This document shows positions 1 to 9,535 of a DNA stretch of 64,000 bases, piece after piece. The position numbers were made by a program, and so were the translations under genes. Source of the DNA: Pseudoalteromonas luteoviolacea NCIMB 1944 (GTDB lineage: Bacteria; Pseudomonadota; Gammaproteobacteria; Enterobacterales; Alteromonadaceae). The DNA is taken from positions 62,001 to 126,000 of the forward strand of contig NZ_AUXS01000013.1 in assembly GCF_001625565.1 (NCBI RefSeq). Reading direction: 5' to 3'. The notes below the pieces were generated by a model. It had not been told where the DNA came from. It saw only the letters and a program-made list of their open reading frames with translations, and searched no databases. How positions within the stretch are numbered: the stretch's first letter is position 1; the number at the start of each line of letters is the position of its first letter.

Positions 1-2
1 AT

Positions 3-1322
3 AAGCACATTGAGACGTTTGAGTCTCAGATCCGTGCATCCAGTCATAGCCGCGCTTACCAGCAAGAGCTCATTGATTTACTCGGTGTGTATCAAGTCAA
101 ATTCAAAGGCTTGGTGGATGCACAGGTAACACTGGGTGTCGATTTAAATAGCGGTGCACTGGGCGATATGCGTACCGTGGTAAAGAAAAGCGATGCGGTG
201 GTTGTCGCCATTGTTGAGCAGACCAAGCGTGAGATCGCAGAAAACGCAGAATTTGCCAAGTCGATTGCAATTCTAATTTTCTTTGCCGCAGCCGCCATTG
301 TGATGGTATTGGTATGGTCGACCAGCCGATCTATTATTCGCCCTGTTGAGCGTGTTTATCAGACGATAGAGCGGATCAGACGAGAGAACAACCTAGGTAT
401 TTTGATTGAGCACAGTGGCAATGATGAAATTACCATCATGACACGCGACTTCAATAGCTTAATTGAAGACTTCAAAAACTTGATCGCAGATGTTAATCGC
501 GCTTTAGTGACCATCAATGATGCCACATCACACCTTTCTGCGACCACAGCGCAAACCAGTGCTGGTATGAATGAGCAATTGCATGAGGCGGATATGGTGG
601 CAACTGCAGCCACAGAAATGCAAGCGACGATTCAGGACATTTCGCACAATACGGAAGCCGCAGCGCAAAAAGCAGAATCGACGAATAACAATGCACAGCA
701 AGGCCGCAGTGAAGTGACCTCTACCATAGATCACATTATGGCATTGTCTCACTCACTCAGTGGTGCCTCTGAAGTTGTTGGTCAGTTGGAGCGCGATGGT
801 GAAACCATCGGTTCGGTACTTGATGTGATCAGAGGAATAGCCGAACAAACAAACCTGTTAGCACTGAATGCGGCGATTGAGGCAGCTCGAGCGGGCGAAC
901 AAGGCCGAGGTTTTGCAGTGGTTGCCGACGAAGTTAGATCCTTGGCACAGCGTACGCAAGACTCGACACAAGAGATTGAAAGTATCATTTCGACATTACA
1001 ACAGCGTACCCAAGATGTTGTAAGTATTATGGAAGAGTGCCGAAGCCAAAGTAATGAGAGTGTTGAGCAAGCCGAACGTGCTGGAGAGCTTTTAGGTTTG
1101 ATCACAGAAGATGTGCAAAACATTATGGATATGAGTACGCACATTGCAACTGCCATTGATGAACAGAATCAGGTTGCGTCAGAAGTAAATAAAAATGTCG
1201 TTAAAATCCGCGATATTGCGCAAGATGCATCTGAACACGCTGCTTCCAATGCGCAAAGTAGTGAAGAGCTGTCTGAACAGGCTCGGGCACTGCACAATGC
1301 CATTGATAAATATAAGGTGTGA
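3..1322 (+). CDS. Methyl-accepting chemotaxis protein, 5' end outside window
   Basis: The reading frame is open from base 3 with no stop, so the N-terminus lies upstream of the window. A GTG at 87 is only an internal codon. The visible part holds the end of a periplasmic ligand domain, a membrane segment (around bases 260-330, residues [17 protein letters not shown]), a HAMP region, then the cytoplasmic signalling domain. The conserved hairpin tip reads [20 protein letters not shown] and continues [18 protein letters not shown]. It would relay a ligand signal to CheA/CheW; the ligand cannot be told. The protein ends without an NWETF-type CheR/CheB tether. A terminator follows directly, so the gene ends its transcription unit. 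Confidence 0.93.
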   Translation, partial: KHIETFESQIRASSHSRAYQQELIDLLGVYQVKFKGLVDAQVTLGVDLNSGALGDMRTVVKKSDAVVVAIVEQTKREIAENAEFAKSIAILIFFAAAAIVMVLVWSTSRSIIRPVERVYQTIERIRRENNLGILIEHSGNDEITIMTRDFNSLIEDFKNLIADVNRALVTINDATSHLSATTAQTSAGMNEQLHEADMVATAATEMQATIQDISHNTEAAAQKAESTNNNAQQGRSEVTSTIDHIMALSHSLSGASEVVGQLERDGETIGSVLDVIRGIAEQTNLLALNAAIEAARAGEQGRGFAVVADEVRSLAQRTQDSTQEIESIISTLQQRTQDVVSIMEECRSQSNESVEQAERAGELLGLITEDVQNIMDMSTHIATAIDEQNQVASEVNKNVVKIRDIAQDASEHAASNAQSSEELSEQARALHNAIDKYKV

Positions 1323-1363
1323 TAACTAAAGCGCGTCTAGAGGAGTTTAGGCGCTCTCTTGCA

Positions 1364-1389
1364 AACAGCATCCATGTGATGCTGTTTTT
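1364..1389 (+). terminator. Rho-independent terminator of the chemotaxis receptor gene
   Basis: A 9-bp stem (AACAGCATC / GATGCTGTT) with a CATGT loop is followed by a T run. It lies 40 bases after the receptor stop codon and just beyond the 3' end of the convergent DUF971 gene. Confidence 0.85.
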
Positions 1390-1400
1390 GTTTATAAGGC

Positions 1401-1775
1401 CTAAGGGACAAATTTAATCGGTACGCTGTCTTTGTTCTTATGGTGTTGCTGCACTTTTTCTTGATATTGTGCCCATAACACTTGGTGATTTGTACATAGC
1501 TTACGTAGGTACTGCCAACTAAATAAGCCGGAGTTGTGGCCATCGTCAAAACACAGCCTTACGGCATAATGCCCTACTGGCTCAATTGCGTTTAAGGTCA
1601 CGTTTTGCTTGTTTAATACCAGTTGCGCTTGTTCAGGACTATGTCCTTGTACTTCCGCAGACGGGGAGTGCGTACGTAAAAATTCTGTACTGAGCGTGAC
1701 TTTCATGCCATCGTCAAAACTAATGTCGAGTTGATTACTTAGTCGATGGTAATGGAGTTTGGTTACTTGATACAT
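1401..1775 (-). CDS. DUF971 family protein (gamma-butyrobetaine hydroxylase N-terminal-like)
   Basis: This 124-residue protein has the DUF971 pattern: a basic N-terminal strand, SFDDGMKVTLSTEFLRTHSP near residue 20, then YAVRLCFDDGHNSGLFSW near residue 70. DUF971 resembles the N-terminal zinc-binding domain of gamma-butyrobetaine hydroxylase, but stand-alone members have no settled function. Genes of this family commonly follow hslVU in gammaproteobacteria, as here. The ATG directly abuts the T tract of the hslU terminator and has no visible Shine-Dalgarno sequence, so expression probably needs read-through from hslVU. Confidence 0.82.
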   Translation of the reverse strand: MYQVTKLHYHRLSNQLDISFDDGMKVTLSTEFLRTHSPSAEVQGHSPEQAQLVLNKQNVTLNAIEPVGHYAVRLCFDDGHNSGLFSWQYLRKLCTNHQVLWAQYQEKVQQHHKNKDSVPIKFVP

Positions 1776-1801
1776 AAAAATTGGGTCAGCATCGCTGACC
1801 C
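1776..1801 (-). terminator. Terminator after hslU, overlapping the DUF971 gene's leader
   Basis: On the minus strand an 8-bp GC-rich stem (GGGTCAGC / GCTGACCC, loop GAT) is followed by AATTTTT. It sits 10 bases after the hslU stop codon. The T tract runs straight into the DUF971 start codon. Confidence 0.8.
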
Positions 1802-1811
1802 AGTCTCCGAA

Positions 1812-3140
1812 TTATAGAATGAAGCGGCTTAAGTCTTCATCTTGAACTAGCATATCAAGGTGCTGTTCAACGTATTTCGCATCAATTTTCAATGCTTGAC
1901 CTGCTTTGTCTGAGGCATCGAACGAGATCTCTTCCATCAGCTTTTCCATCACAGTATGTAGACGCCTTGCACCGATATTTTCAGTCTTTTCGTTTACTTG
2001 CCATGCAGCTTCTGCAATACGCTCAATCGCATCTTCAGTGAAATCGACAGTCACTTGCTCTGTTTGTAACAGCGCTTGCTGCTGCTCAGTGAGTGATGCA
2101 TGAGGCTCAGTCAGAATACGCTTAAAGTCTTTTGCAGTCAGAGCTTCAAGCTCTACACGAATAGGTAAACGGCCTTGTAACTCAGGGATCAGATCAGAAG
2201 GCTTAGCCATTTGGAATGCACCAGAGGCAATAAACAAGATATGATCTGTTTTAACCATGCCGTGTTTTGTACTGACAGTAGAACCTTCAATTAAAGGTAA
2301 TAGGTCACGTTGTACACCTTCGCGACTGACGTCAGGACCCGATGCTTCACCACGTTTACAGATTTTGTCGATTTCATCGACAAACACGATCCCGTTTTGT
2401 TCAACGGCGAAGATAGCTTGCTCTTTTAACTCTTCAGGGTTTACCAACTTAGCGGCTTCTTCTTCGATGAGCAGCTTAAAGGCATCTTTAATTTTAAGCT
2501 TGCGACTCTTTTTCTTGTCGCCAGACAAGTTTTGGAACATGCCTTGTAGCTGGTTGGTCATTTCTTCCATACCAGGAGGCGCCATGATCTCAACTTGCGG
2601 TGATGTTTCCGCGATATCGATATCGATTTCTTTGTCGTCTAGTTGACCTTCGCGTAGCTTTTTACGGAACACTTGACGAGTTGAGCTATTTTCAGCTGGC
2701 TGTGCTTCACCCCATGCGTCTTTAGCAGGTGGTAATAGCGCGTCCAAAATGCGCTCTTCAGCAGCTTCTTCTGCACGGTGTTTGTGCTTTTTAGTCTGCT
2801 GCTCACGCGTTATTTTGAAAGAGACTTCAACTAGATCGCGGATAATGGTTTCAACTTCTTTACCCACATAGCCCACTTCTGTGAACTTGGTTGCTTCAAC
2901 TTTGATAAATGGTGCGTTGGCAAGTTTAGCGAGTCGGCGTGCGATCTCAGTTTTACCTACACCTGTTGGGCCAATCATAAGAATGTTTTTAGGGGTAACT
3001 TCAGCGCGCAGATCGTCATTGAGTTGCATACGACGCCAGCGGTTTCGAAGAGCAATCGCAACTGCTTTTTTGGCTTTGTCTTGACCAATAATATGCTGGT
3101 CCAATTCATGAACGATTTCTCTAGGTGTCATTGCTGTCAT
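1812..3140 (-). CDS. hslU: ATP-dependent protease ATPase subunit HslU (ClpY)
   Basis: AAA+ unfoldase that feeds substrates to HslV. I place the start at the ATG reading [20 protein letters not shown] (442 residues), because AGGA lies just upstream and family members begin at this point; the longer open frame adds 18 atypical residues. Walker A is GPTGVGKTE and Walker B is [10 protein letters not shown]. The I-domain lies between them and sensor 2 is near the [11 protein letters not shown] motif. The C-terminus ends DLSRFIL, matching the conserved tail that docks into HslV. It is 11 bases downstream of hslV in one operon. Confidence 0.97.
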   Translation of the reverse strand: MTAMTPREIVHELDQHIIGQDKAKKAVAIALRNRWRRMQLNDDLRAEVTPKNILMIGPTGVGKTEIARRLAKLANAPFIKVEATKFTEVGYVGKEVETIIRDLVEVSFKITREQQTKKHKHRAEEAAEERILDALLPPAKDAWGEAQPAENSSTRQVFRKKLREGQLDDKEIDIDIAETSPQVEIMAPPGMEEMTNQLQGMFQNLSGDKKKSRKLKIKDAFKLLIEEEAAKLVNPEELKEQAIFAVEQNGIVFVDEIDKICKRGEASGPDVSREGVQRDLLPLIEGSTVSTKHGMVKTDHILFIASGAFQMAKPSDLIPELQGRLPIRVELEALTAKDFKRILTEPHASLTEQQQALLQTEQVTVDFTEDAIERIAEAAWQVNEKTENIGARRLHTVMEKLMEEISFDASDKAGQALKIDAKYVEQHLDMLVQDEDLSRFIL

Positions 3141-3151
3141 GGATTTTCCTA

Positions 3152-3670
3152 TTACAATTCTTCGATGGTCTGGAAGTTGTTTGTGAATACACAAATATCA
3201 CCCGCAATTTTCAAGCTTTTCTCGACAATTTCGCGTGCACTCAAGTCGGTATTTTCAATCAGCGCTGTTGCAGCCGCTTGGGCGAAGTTACCGCCACTAC
3301 CAATGGCAATAAGGTCATGTTCTGGCTGTACAACATCGCCGTTACCTGTGATGATCAGTGAAGCCGTTTCATCCGCTACAGCAAGCAGCGCTTCGAGCTT
3401 TCTGAGCGCGCGGTCTGTTCGCCAATCTTTGGCCATTTCAACAGCCGCACGAGTGAGATGTCCTTGGTGCATTTCCAATTTAGTTTCGAAACGCTCAAAT
3501 AATGTAAATGCGTCGGCAGTACCACCGGCAAAACCTGCCAGTACTTTACCGTTATAAAGGCGACGCACTTTTTTGGCATTGCCTTTCATCACCGTATTGC
3601 CAAGAGACACTTGGCCGTCGCCACCGATAACAACTTTGTCATCACGACGAACGCTTACGATAGTAGTCAT
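3152..3670 (-). CDS. hslV: ATP-dependent protease peptidase subunit HslV (ClpQ)
   Basis: Proteasome-beta-like peptidase of 172 residues, the usual length. After removal of Met1 the catalytic threonine is exposed at the start of [20 protein letters not shown]. The [14 protein letters not shown] and [18 protein letters not shown] segments are typical of the family. AAGGA sits a few bases before the ATG. It forms the degradative chamber with HslU. A sigma-32-like promoter lies upstream, in agreement with the known heat-shock control of hslVU. Confidence 0.97.
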   Translation of the reverse strand: MTTIVSVRRDDKVVIGGDGQVSLGNTVMKGNAKKVRRLYNGKVLAGFAGGTADAFTLFERFETKLEMHQGHLTRAAVEMAKDWRTDRALRKLEALLAVADETASLIITGNGDVVQPEHDLIAIGSGGNFAQAAATALIENTDLSAREIVEKSLKIAGDICVFTNNFQTIEEL

Positions 3671-3723
3671 AGTATTCCTTAAAAGAGGCCTTTGCCTCGG
3701 ATAATTATATCAATAAATGCTTA

Positions 3724-3750
3724 AATGAGGGCAGCTAGGCTAATTTCAAG
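3724..3750 (-). promoter_or_regulatory. Sigma-32 (heat-shock)-like promoter for hslVU
   Basis: On the minus strand CTTGAA (3745-3750) and CCCTCATT (3724-3731) are separated by 13 bases. This resembles the RpoH consensus CTTGAA / CCCCAT. The -35 element overlaps the last codons of ftsN. Transcription would start about 45-50 bases before the hslV start codon. Confidence 0.65.
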
Positions 3751-4285
3751 TCCAGCCCCAAATTCCGCAGTCAACGATTTTGATGCGCTGCAATCTATTT
3801 TTATCGCTTTCAGCATCGCGCTTTTTGTCATAGGGCCCTAAACGCACACGGTACCAAACTCCGTTGCTTCCTTCAGTGCGGCGAATTTCAGATAAGAGGC
3901 CTGCAAAGGCGATGCGCGCTTTGCGCTTTTCCGCTTGTTCATAGGTTCTGAAAGAGCCACACTGCATTTGAAATGGACCCCGTGATTTAATGACTTTTAC
4001 CTCAGCTTCCACTTTCGCTCTTTTCATATCATCGATGAACGGAGGTGGACGAGGCAGCTCTTTTTTATTTTCAACCACAGCAGCAGGTTCTGCCGGTGTT
4101 TGTGCCTGTTGGACTTTGGCAGGATCAGCATGCTCTTTGATAAACCACAAGCCATAGGCGAACCCTCCAATCAGCAGCAGTGCGAATGCCGCGAGGACTT
4201 TCGGAAAAGGTTTCTGCGTTTTAGGTTGTTGTTTCTTTTGTCCCTTTTTCTTCGGGGTTTTGTTTATATAATCGTGTTGTGCCAT
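3746..4285 (-). CDS. ftsN: Cell division protein FtsN-like, SPOR domain
   Basis: A 179-residue bitopic inner-membrane protein: a short lysine-rich cytoplasmic tail (residues 8-27), one membrane helix near 28-50 (VLAAFALLLIGGFAYGLWF), a proline-rich linker, and a C-terminal SPOR domain (about 105-179). The SPOR domain contains FQMQCGSFRTYEQAEKRKAR and WYRVRLGPYDKKRDAE. SPOR domains bind denuded septal peptidoglycan. Position between priA and hslV is the classic place of ftsN. It is shorter than E. coli FtsN (about 319 residues), mainly in the linker. A weak hairpin with T4 at 3681-3698 (-) separates it from hslV. Confidence 0.9.
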   Translation of the reverse strand: MAQHDYINKTPKKKGQKKQQPKTQKPFPKVLAAFALLLIGGFAYGLWFIKEHADPAKVQQAQTPAEPAAVVENKKELPRPPPFIDDMKRAKVEAEVKVIKSRGPFQMQCGSFRTYEQAEKRKARIAFAGLLSEIRRTEGSNGVWYRVRLGPYDKKRDAESDKNRLQRIKIVDCGIWGWT

Positions 4286-4291
4286 ATCAGT

Positions 4292-6463
4292 TTAATAGGT
4301 ATCCATAGGATCAACATCAATATTCCAGCGCACCCGTGTGGCAAGTTTGTGGCTGCTTATATATTCCTTAAGTTGCATGAGATATTGATGCAAAACATTG
4401 CGTTGCGTTGCCTGTATATGTAATTGATAACGGTACTTTCCCGCTAGGCGCTCCATGGGCGCAGGGATCGGACCTAGCAATTGTATACCAGAGAATGGCT
4501 GCGCTGGAACCAAATCGGATAAAAATGTCATGACAAGGTGCGCGGAAGTTGCTTCTGCTCTGACCAACGCGAGGTGCGTGTAGGGTGGAAGCATTGTCTC
4601 TTGGCGTTCAGTGAGTGCGTAGCGCGCAAAGTCTTGATAGCCATTGTTGACTAAATCTTGCAGCAGTGGGTGTTCGGGAAAGTGAGTCTGTAGTATCACA
4701 GTGCCAGGCTCTCCACTTCTACCTGCTCGACCTGCCACTTGGGTTATCAATTGGGCCATGTGTTCGGTTGCTCTAAAGTCACTTGAATATAATCCACTGT
4801 CGACATCCAAAATGACCACGAGCGCAACATCGGGAAAGTGGTGACCTTTCGCCAGCATTTGTGTGCCGATCAGCACTTGAGCCCCACCTTGGTGGATCTG
4901 CTCAAGGGCACTTTCTAAGCTGCCTTTCCTTCTGGTTGAATCTCTGTCAATACGACAGATAGGGACGTCCTCAAATTGAGCAGCGATAAACTCTTCCAGT
5001 TGCTCTGTACCAAGTCCTGTGGGCATAATTTGCGTACTACCACAATCAGGGCATTGGTGAGGAACAAATTGCTGTTCACCGCAGTGGTGGCACACCAAGC
5101 GCTGCATTGATTTGTGATAGGTGGCGCTGGTACTACAGTGTTGACAGTCACTTATCCAAGCACACTCATGGCAAATCAATGTCGGCGCGAAACCTCGGCG
5201 ATTAAGAAAGATCATTGCCTGCTTACCCATTGCCAGAGTGCGTTCAATTGCTTTTAAACTTGTGCTGGCGAACCCACCTTGCGTTTGTTGGGCTTTCATA
5301 TCGACAAGTAAAAATTGATTGTCTTGACTGGTTTGCGCACGTTTACTTAGTGTCAGCAGTTGAAACTTGTTGTCGAGTGCTTTTTTCAGGGTTTCCAGCG
5401 CGGGTGTTGCTGTCCCTAGAAGCAGCGAACACTGTGCTTGGTGAGCACGGTAAGCGGCCAAATCTCGAGCGTGGTAGCGCAAACTATCTTGTTGTTTAAA
5501 CGAGTGATCATGCTCTTCATCAACGATGATCATAGCGAGGGATTGAAACGGTAAAAAAATACTAGAGCGAGTGCCAATTACAAGCGCTGTGGTGGCTTGC
5601 TGAGCACGACGCCACGTATGCAAGCGCTCGTTATCAGTGAGGTTCGAATGCCATAGATCAATCGGAAGGCCTGGAAAGCGACGCTTGAATCGATTGACTG
5701 TTTGCGGGGTTAGACCGATTTCGGGTACCAACACTAAAGCTTGTTTTCCTGCATTGAGTACTTTTTCTAAGCACTGCAAATACACTTCGGTTTTACCGCT
5801 GCCTGTGATCCCCTCAATTAAAAACGTGCGAAAACCATCGGTATGATTTACTGCACTGCAAGCGGTTGCTTGTTCTTCATTTAAAATGGGTTTAGTACCG
5901 ATAGATAGAGGTTGGTTTTGCCAAGAAGTATCTGGACGAAGTTCTTCACAGATGAGTTTTTTTTCCAGCAAGCCTTTTATTTGTGCTTGTGTAAAGCCCA
6001 AAGTTTTGAGTTCACTGTGTGTCGCATCCCCTGCACTGCGCAATTGTTCTAGTAAGGCAAGTTGCTTTTTGGCTCTCAATTGTGTGGTTTCTCGTCCCTC
6101 GTCGGTGAGTGTTAAAAAGGGGAGCTGAGTTTTGTCTACATTATGGCCGTCACGCAGTGCGCCTGGCAATGCGGTAAATATTGTCTCACCGAATGGGTAG
6201 CAATAATATTGACTAGCAAAAAGTAAAAAATTCAAATGAGCACTATCTAGAATGGGTGTACTGTCAATGACAGATTCAAGCGGCTTAATTTTATTTTCAG
6301 GGACGTCACTGTGTTTTTTTAACTCGGTGACGACAGCGACACAACGCCGGTTGGCAAATTTGACCCAAACTCGACCGCCTACACAAGGGGTCATGGAGGA
6401 TTGGTAGGTGTAATCAAAAGTCTTGTGTAAAGGGACTTTTATTGCGACAGCTGCAAATGGCAT
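4292..6463 (-). CDS. priA: Primosomal protein N' (replication restart helicase PriA)
   Basis: Superfamily 2 helicase of 723 residues that recognises stalled forks and starts primosome assembly. Walker A is GITGSGKTEVY, the DEXH box is VDEEHDHSFKQQD, and helicase motifs continue through GTRSSIF and QVAGRAGRSGEPG. Paired CxxC zinc ligands (CHEC, CQHC, CHHC, CPDC) lie between the helicase lobes. The N-terminal 3'-DNA-binding domain begins MPFAAVAIKVPLHKTFDY. The stop codon is only 6 bases before ftsN, so the two are probably cotranscribed. Confidence 0.97.
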   Translation of the reverse strand: MPFAAVAIKVPLHKTFDYTYQSSMTPCVGGRVWVKFANRRCVAVVTELKKHSDVPENKIKPLESVIDSTPILDSAHLNFLLFASQYYCYPFGETIFTALPGALRDGHNVDKTQLPFLTLTDEGRETTQLRAKKQLALLEQLRSAGDATHSELKTLGFTQAQIKGLLEKKLICEELRPDTSWQNQPLSIGTKPILNEEQATACSAVNHTDGFRTFLIEGITGSGKTEVYLQCLEKVLNAGKQALVLVPEIGLTPQTVNRFKRRFPGLPIDLWHSNLTDNERLHTWRRAQQATTALVIGTRSSIFLPFQSLAMIIVDEEHDHSFKQQDSLRYHARDLAAYRAHQAQCSLLLGTATPALETLKKALDNKFQLLTLSKRAQTSQDNQFLLVDMKAQQTQGGFASTSLKAIERTLAMGKQAMIFLNRRGFAPTLICHECAWISDCQHCSTSATYHKSMQRLVCHHCGEQQFVPHQCPDCGSTQIMPTGLGTEQLEEFIAAQFEDVPICRIDRDSTRRKGSLESALEQIHQGGAQVLIGTQMLAKGHHFPDVALVVILDVDSGLYSSDFRATEHMAQLITQVAGRAGRSGEPGTVILQTHFPEHPLLQDLVNNGYQDFARYALTERQETMLPPYTHLALVRAEATSAHLVMTFLSDLVPAQPFSGIQLLGPIPAPMERLAGKYRYQLHIQATQRNVLHQYLMQLKEYISSHKLATRVRWNIDVDPMDTY

Positions 6464-6604
6464 GTGCTCTCCAAGTGATCCGCCTATTGCGTAAAAGTAA
6501 GAATGCGAAGTGCCAGAGTATACCTCATCACTTTCTACTTGTGAGGGTAAATTCCGGATAGCAAACAGGAATAATAAAAATCTAGTTAGATACTAATTTA
6601 TTGC

Positions 6605-6717
6605 TTGTAGTTTGAGCATGAAAGTCCTAAAATACGCGTCCAATTTATTTGTATAACGACGTATGGTGCCAAACTTCGGGTTTGGAGAGCGATACGGCCT
6701 TAAATTAGAGGTTTCCT
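6605..6717 (+). promoter_or_regulatory. rpmE promoter and structured leader
   Basis: TTGTAG (6605-6610) and TAAAAT (6628-6633) are 17 bases apart, a plausible sigma-70 promoter. The roughly 75-base leader contains a hairpin CCAAAC-TTCG-GGTTTGG (6669-6685) with a stable UUCG tetraloop, then AGAGG shortly before the start codon. L31 is known to regulate its own translation through its leader in E. coli, so this hairpin is a candidate autoregulatory site. Confidence 0.5.
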
Positions 6718-6933
6718 ATGAAAGAAGGTATTCATCCTAAGTACGAGACGATCTCAGCAACTTGTTCTTGTGGTAACAAATTCGAGACGCGTTCAACACT
6801 TTGTAAAGACATTCACCTAGACGTATGTTCTTCTTGCCACCCGTTCTACACTGGTAAGCAGAAGATCCTTGATACTGGTGGTCGTGTTGATCGCTTCAAC
6901 AAGCGCTTCGGTGCGCTATCTGCTAAGCGTTAA
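6718..6933 (+). CDS. rpmE: 50S ribosomal protein bL31
   Basis: A 71-residue ribosomal protein of the large subunit, starting [20 protein letters not shown]. It is the zinc-binding (C+) form, with Cys residues in CSCG, TLCKD and [13 protein letters not shown]. It helps bridge the subunits. It is divergent from priA and ends in a strong terminator, so it is transcribed alone. Confidence 0.97.
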   Translation: MKEGIHPKYETISATCSCGNKFETRSTLCKDIHLDVCSSCHPFYTGKQKILDTGGRVDRFNKRFGALSAKR

Positions 6934-6954
6934 TCACTGCTTAGTAAGTGAAAG

Positions 6955-6977
6955 AAAGCACCTACGGGTGCTTTTTT
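6955..6977 (+). terminator. Rho-independent terminator of rpmE
   Basis: An 8-bp stem (AAAGCACC / GGTGCTTT) with a TACG loop is followed by a T run, 20 bases after the rpmE stop codon. Confidence 0.9.
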
Positions 6978-7548
6978 CGTTCTACCACTTGTTTCCCTCA
7001 TTCCAGCGATCCCATAACTCCTACCAATAAAAATAATGTGCAATTTGGTATTGTATTAAAAAGTTGCCATATTTGTTCTATAGCATGTGTCTAACTAAAC
7101 TGTTTAATTGGCACAACTCTAATGTGTTTTTTGCACTGAAATTATGAAGCAAAATGTGAGATGTGTGTTTAAAACTGTCTTTGTTTTGAATAGTTATGCT
7201 TATTTAATTTTTAATTAAAGTTAGTTAAATTCATCTAAATGTCACTAAATGTAGTTATTTTCTTTTAACTGTATGGTTTTGTTAGTGAATTGATTCTTGT
7301 TCGTTATATATGGTTTTTTTGCATATAAATTAACCTTTCATGGCCAAGAAATGCGGATGTTACCGTTAATTTATTGCTGTAAATTTTGATGAAAAGTAGC
7401 TTAAAAGTCGCTAAATACCAAAAAATATCGTCTAACAGGATAGACCTGATAGTGCTTGAATTAATTTTCAAAAGAGGTATTGTTGAAAGCAGTTAGCGAA
7501 TTTTTATCTCACTCTCACTTTTAACTTCTCGTAGGAAAAAATCGCGTC
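6978..7548. other. AT-rich intergenic region upstream of the malic enzyme gene
   Basis: About 570 bases without a convincing gene on either strand. The middle is very AT-rich. It contains two CTAAATGT copies about 10 bases apart near 7233-7252. AGGAAAAA near 7533 is the Shine-Dalgarno sequence of the following gene. The length suggests an extended upstream control region for maeB, but no known operator was recognised. Confidence 0.5.
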
Positions 7549-8790
7549 ATGTCAGATTTACGTGAAAAAGCATTACATTACCACGCTCACCCCGTCCCAG
7601 GTAAAATCAGTGTTGAACTGACAAAACCTGCTGAATCCGTCAAAGATCTTGCCTTAGCTTATAGCCCAGGTGTTGCAGAGCCGGTGCGGGAAATTGCAGC
7701 AGATCCTGCTAATGCATACCGATACACAGGTAAAGGCAACATGGTTGCTGTTATCAGTAACGGTACTGCTATTTTAGGTCTGGGTAACCTAGGACCTTTG
7801 GCGTCTAAACCTGTAATGGAAGGTAAAGCGCTTTTATTCAAGCGATTTGCAGGTCTAGATTCGATTGATATCGAAGTAAAACACCGCACAACCGAAGACT
7901 TTATCAACACAGTTGCAAATATTGCAGACACGTTTGGCGGTATTAATTTAGAAGACATAAAAGCGCCAGAATGTTTTGAAATTGAAAAAGCTTTAATTGA
8001 GCGTTGTGATGTTCCTGTTTTTCACGATGATCAGCATGGTACGGCTATCGTAACTGCTGCTGGGATGTTAAATGCTTTGGAAATCCAAGGTAAAGACATC
8101 AAAGAGGCGATCATTGTTTGTTTGGGTGCTGGTGCAGCCGCAATCGCTTGTATGGAACTGCTAATAAAGTGTGGTGCTCAACGCGAACACATTTACATGT
8201 TAGACCGCAAAGGTGTTATTCATACTCGTCGTGATGACTTAAATGAGTATAAAACGCTATTTGCTAATAACACAGATAAGCGCACGCTGCAGGATGTTAT
8301 TGCTGAGGCCGACGTATTTGTTGGTGTATCAGGCCCTGATCTGCTTTCACCAGAGGACCTTAAACTGATGGCTAATAAGCCAGTGGTTTTTGCTTGTTCG
8401 AACCCAGATCCAGAGATTAGCCCTGAAGTGGCACATGGTGCTCGTGACGATTTAATCATGGCGACAGGCCGCTCTGACTATCCAAACCAAGTTAATAACG
8501 TGCTGTGCTTTCCGTTTATTTTCCGCGGTGCATTAGATGTACGCGCTACTGCTATCAATGATGAAATGAAAATTGCGGCGGTAGAAGCTATTCGAAGTAT
8601 TGCAAAAGAGCCTGTACCGGAAGAAGTATTGGTTGCAGCAGAAGTAGAAAGCTTAGAATTTGGCTCAGAGTACATCATTCCAAAGCCTATGGATCCACGT
8701 TTACTACCTCGTATTGCAAAAGCAGTTGCACAAGCTGCAATTGACTCAGGTGTTGCACAGATTGAACTACCTGAAAATTACATGGCATAA
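7549..8790 (+). CDS. maeB: NADP-dependent malic enzyme, short form
   Basis: A 413-residue oxaloacetate-decarboxylating malate dehydrogenase that makes pyruvate, CO2 and probably NADPH from malate. Visible motifs are LALAYSPGVAEPVREI (active-site tyrosine region), GTAILGLGNLGPLASKPVMEGK (catalytic lysine), APECFEIE and FHDDQHGTAIV (metal and substrate ligands), VCLGAGAAAIACMEL (dinucleotide fold) and ACSNPDPEI. It aligns with the N-terminal part of E. coli MaeB but lacks the phosphotransacetylase-like C-terminal half, which is common in short forms. Cofactor preference is inferred from the family only. Confidence 0.9.
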   Translation: MSDLREKALHYHAHPVPGKISVELTKPAESVKDLALAYSPGVAEPVREIAADPANAYRYTGKGNMVAVISNGTAILGLGNLGPLASKPVMEGKALLFKRFAGLDSIDIEVKHRTTEDFINTVANIADTFGGINLEDIKAPECFEIEKALIERCDVPVFHDDQHGTAIVTAAGMLNALEIQGKDIKEAIIVCLGAGAAAIACMELLIKCGAQREHIYMLDRKGVIHTRRDDLNEYKTLFANNTDKRTLQDVIAEADVFVGVSGPDLLSPEDLKLMANKPVVFACSNPDPEISPEVAHGARDDLIMATGRSDYPNQVNNVLCFPFIFRGALDVRATAINDEMKIAAVEAIRSIAKEPVPEEVLVAAEVESLEFGSEYIIPKPMDPRLLPRIAKAVAQAAIDSGVAQIELPENYMA

Positions 8791-8838
8791 ATTTTACAGC
8801 TAAGTCTTGAATGAGGCTTAGTGTGTATTACGTGATAT

Positions 8839-8868
8839 AAAAAAGCCTCACATTCGTGAGGCTTTTTT
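8839..8868. terminator. Bidirectional terminator between maeB and metJ
   Basis: A perfect 13-bp stem (AAAAAAGCCTCAC / GTGAGGCTTTTTT) with an ATTC loop. It has T runs on both strands and so serves the two convergent genes. Confidence 0.92.
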
Positions 8869-8886
8869 ATACTTAAAAGGAACTTA

Positions 8887-9207
8887 TTATTCTTCGTTTA
8901 TCTCAGGGATATCCAATCCCATTTTTTCCATAATCTCGCGAACTTCTGCTGGGATCTTTTCTGGATTATCTTTTCTTAAGTCTTCGTCATTTGGCAAAGG
9001 CTGGCCAGTAAACGCATGTAAAAACGCTTCACACAATAATTCACTATTTGTCGCATGGCGCAGGTTGTTGACCTGTCGACGAGTCCGTTCATCTGTCAGT
9101 ACTTTAAGTACATTCAAAGGAATTGAAACAGTGATTTTTTTCACCTGTTCTGATTTTTTACCGTGTTCTGCATATGGGTGAACATATTCACCGTTCCATT
9201 TAGCCAT
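8887..9207 (-). CDS. metJ: Methionine repressor MetJ
   Basis: A 106-residue ribbon-helix-helix repressor that uses S-adenosylmethionine as corepressor. It begins [20 protein letters not shown]. The DNA-contacting strand is [20 protein letters not shown], followed by [20 protein letters not shown]; length and sequence fit the family closely. It is divergent from metBL, and a met-box array lies in the shared intergenic region, so both metBL and probably metJ are under its control. Confidence 0.97.
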   Translation of the reverse strand: MAKWNGEYVHPYAEHGKKSEQVKKITVSIPLNVLKVLTDERTRRQVNNLRHATNSELLCEAFLHAFTGQPLPNDEDLRKDNPEKIPAEVREIMEKMGLDIPEINEE

Positions 9208-9470
9208 AATTGTGTACTTGCCTCAGTGTTTACCTTGAATGTGAATAAGACTGGATTTTGTTTGCTGAGTGCACTGCTGACGGTTTGTACTATATACCAA
9301 GCTAATCGCTGTGTACTGTACAGGAAATTGGCAGAATACTCGGTCTTTTGCCATATTAGGTCAAAGATTCAGTCTTATTGGCATCCTTTATCGCTTTCGT
9401 GGCGAAATTTTATCGGTTTGAATAAGATAGTCAAATACTAGTTATTTAGCCATATAGAAGTATAAATGTT

Positions 9471-9526
9471 TTGACATCTCACAATTGTTCATCTAACCTT
9501 TTAGACGTCTAAACATCCAAGTATCT
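9471..9526 (+). promoter_or_regulatory. metB promoter with tandem MetJ operators
   Basis: A perfect met box AGACGTCT lies at 9503-9510. In the same 8-bp register are GTTCATCT (9487), AACCTTTT (9495, poor), AAACATCC (9511) and AAGTATCT (9519). TTGACA (9471-9476) and TAACCT (9494-9499) are 17 bases apart and form the promoter inside the array. The array runs up to the Shine-Dalgarno sequence AGGTGA of metB, so bound MetJ would block the promoter. Confidence 0.85.
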
Positions 9527-9535
9527 AGGTGACCT

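Noticed and set aside
2257..2646. Plus-strand open frame of 129 codons inside hslU
   Set aside because: It is antisense to the conserved HslU coding sequence, is Ser/Cys-rich as expected of a shadow frame, and has no ribosome-binding site or family features.
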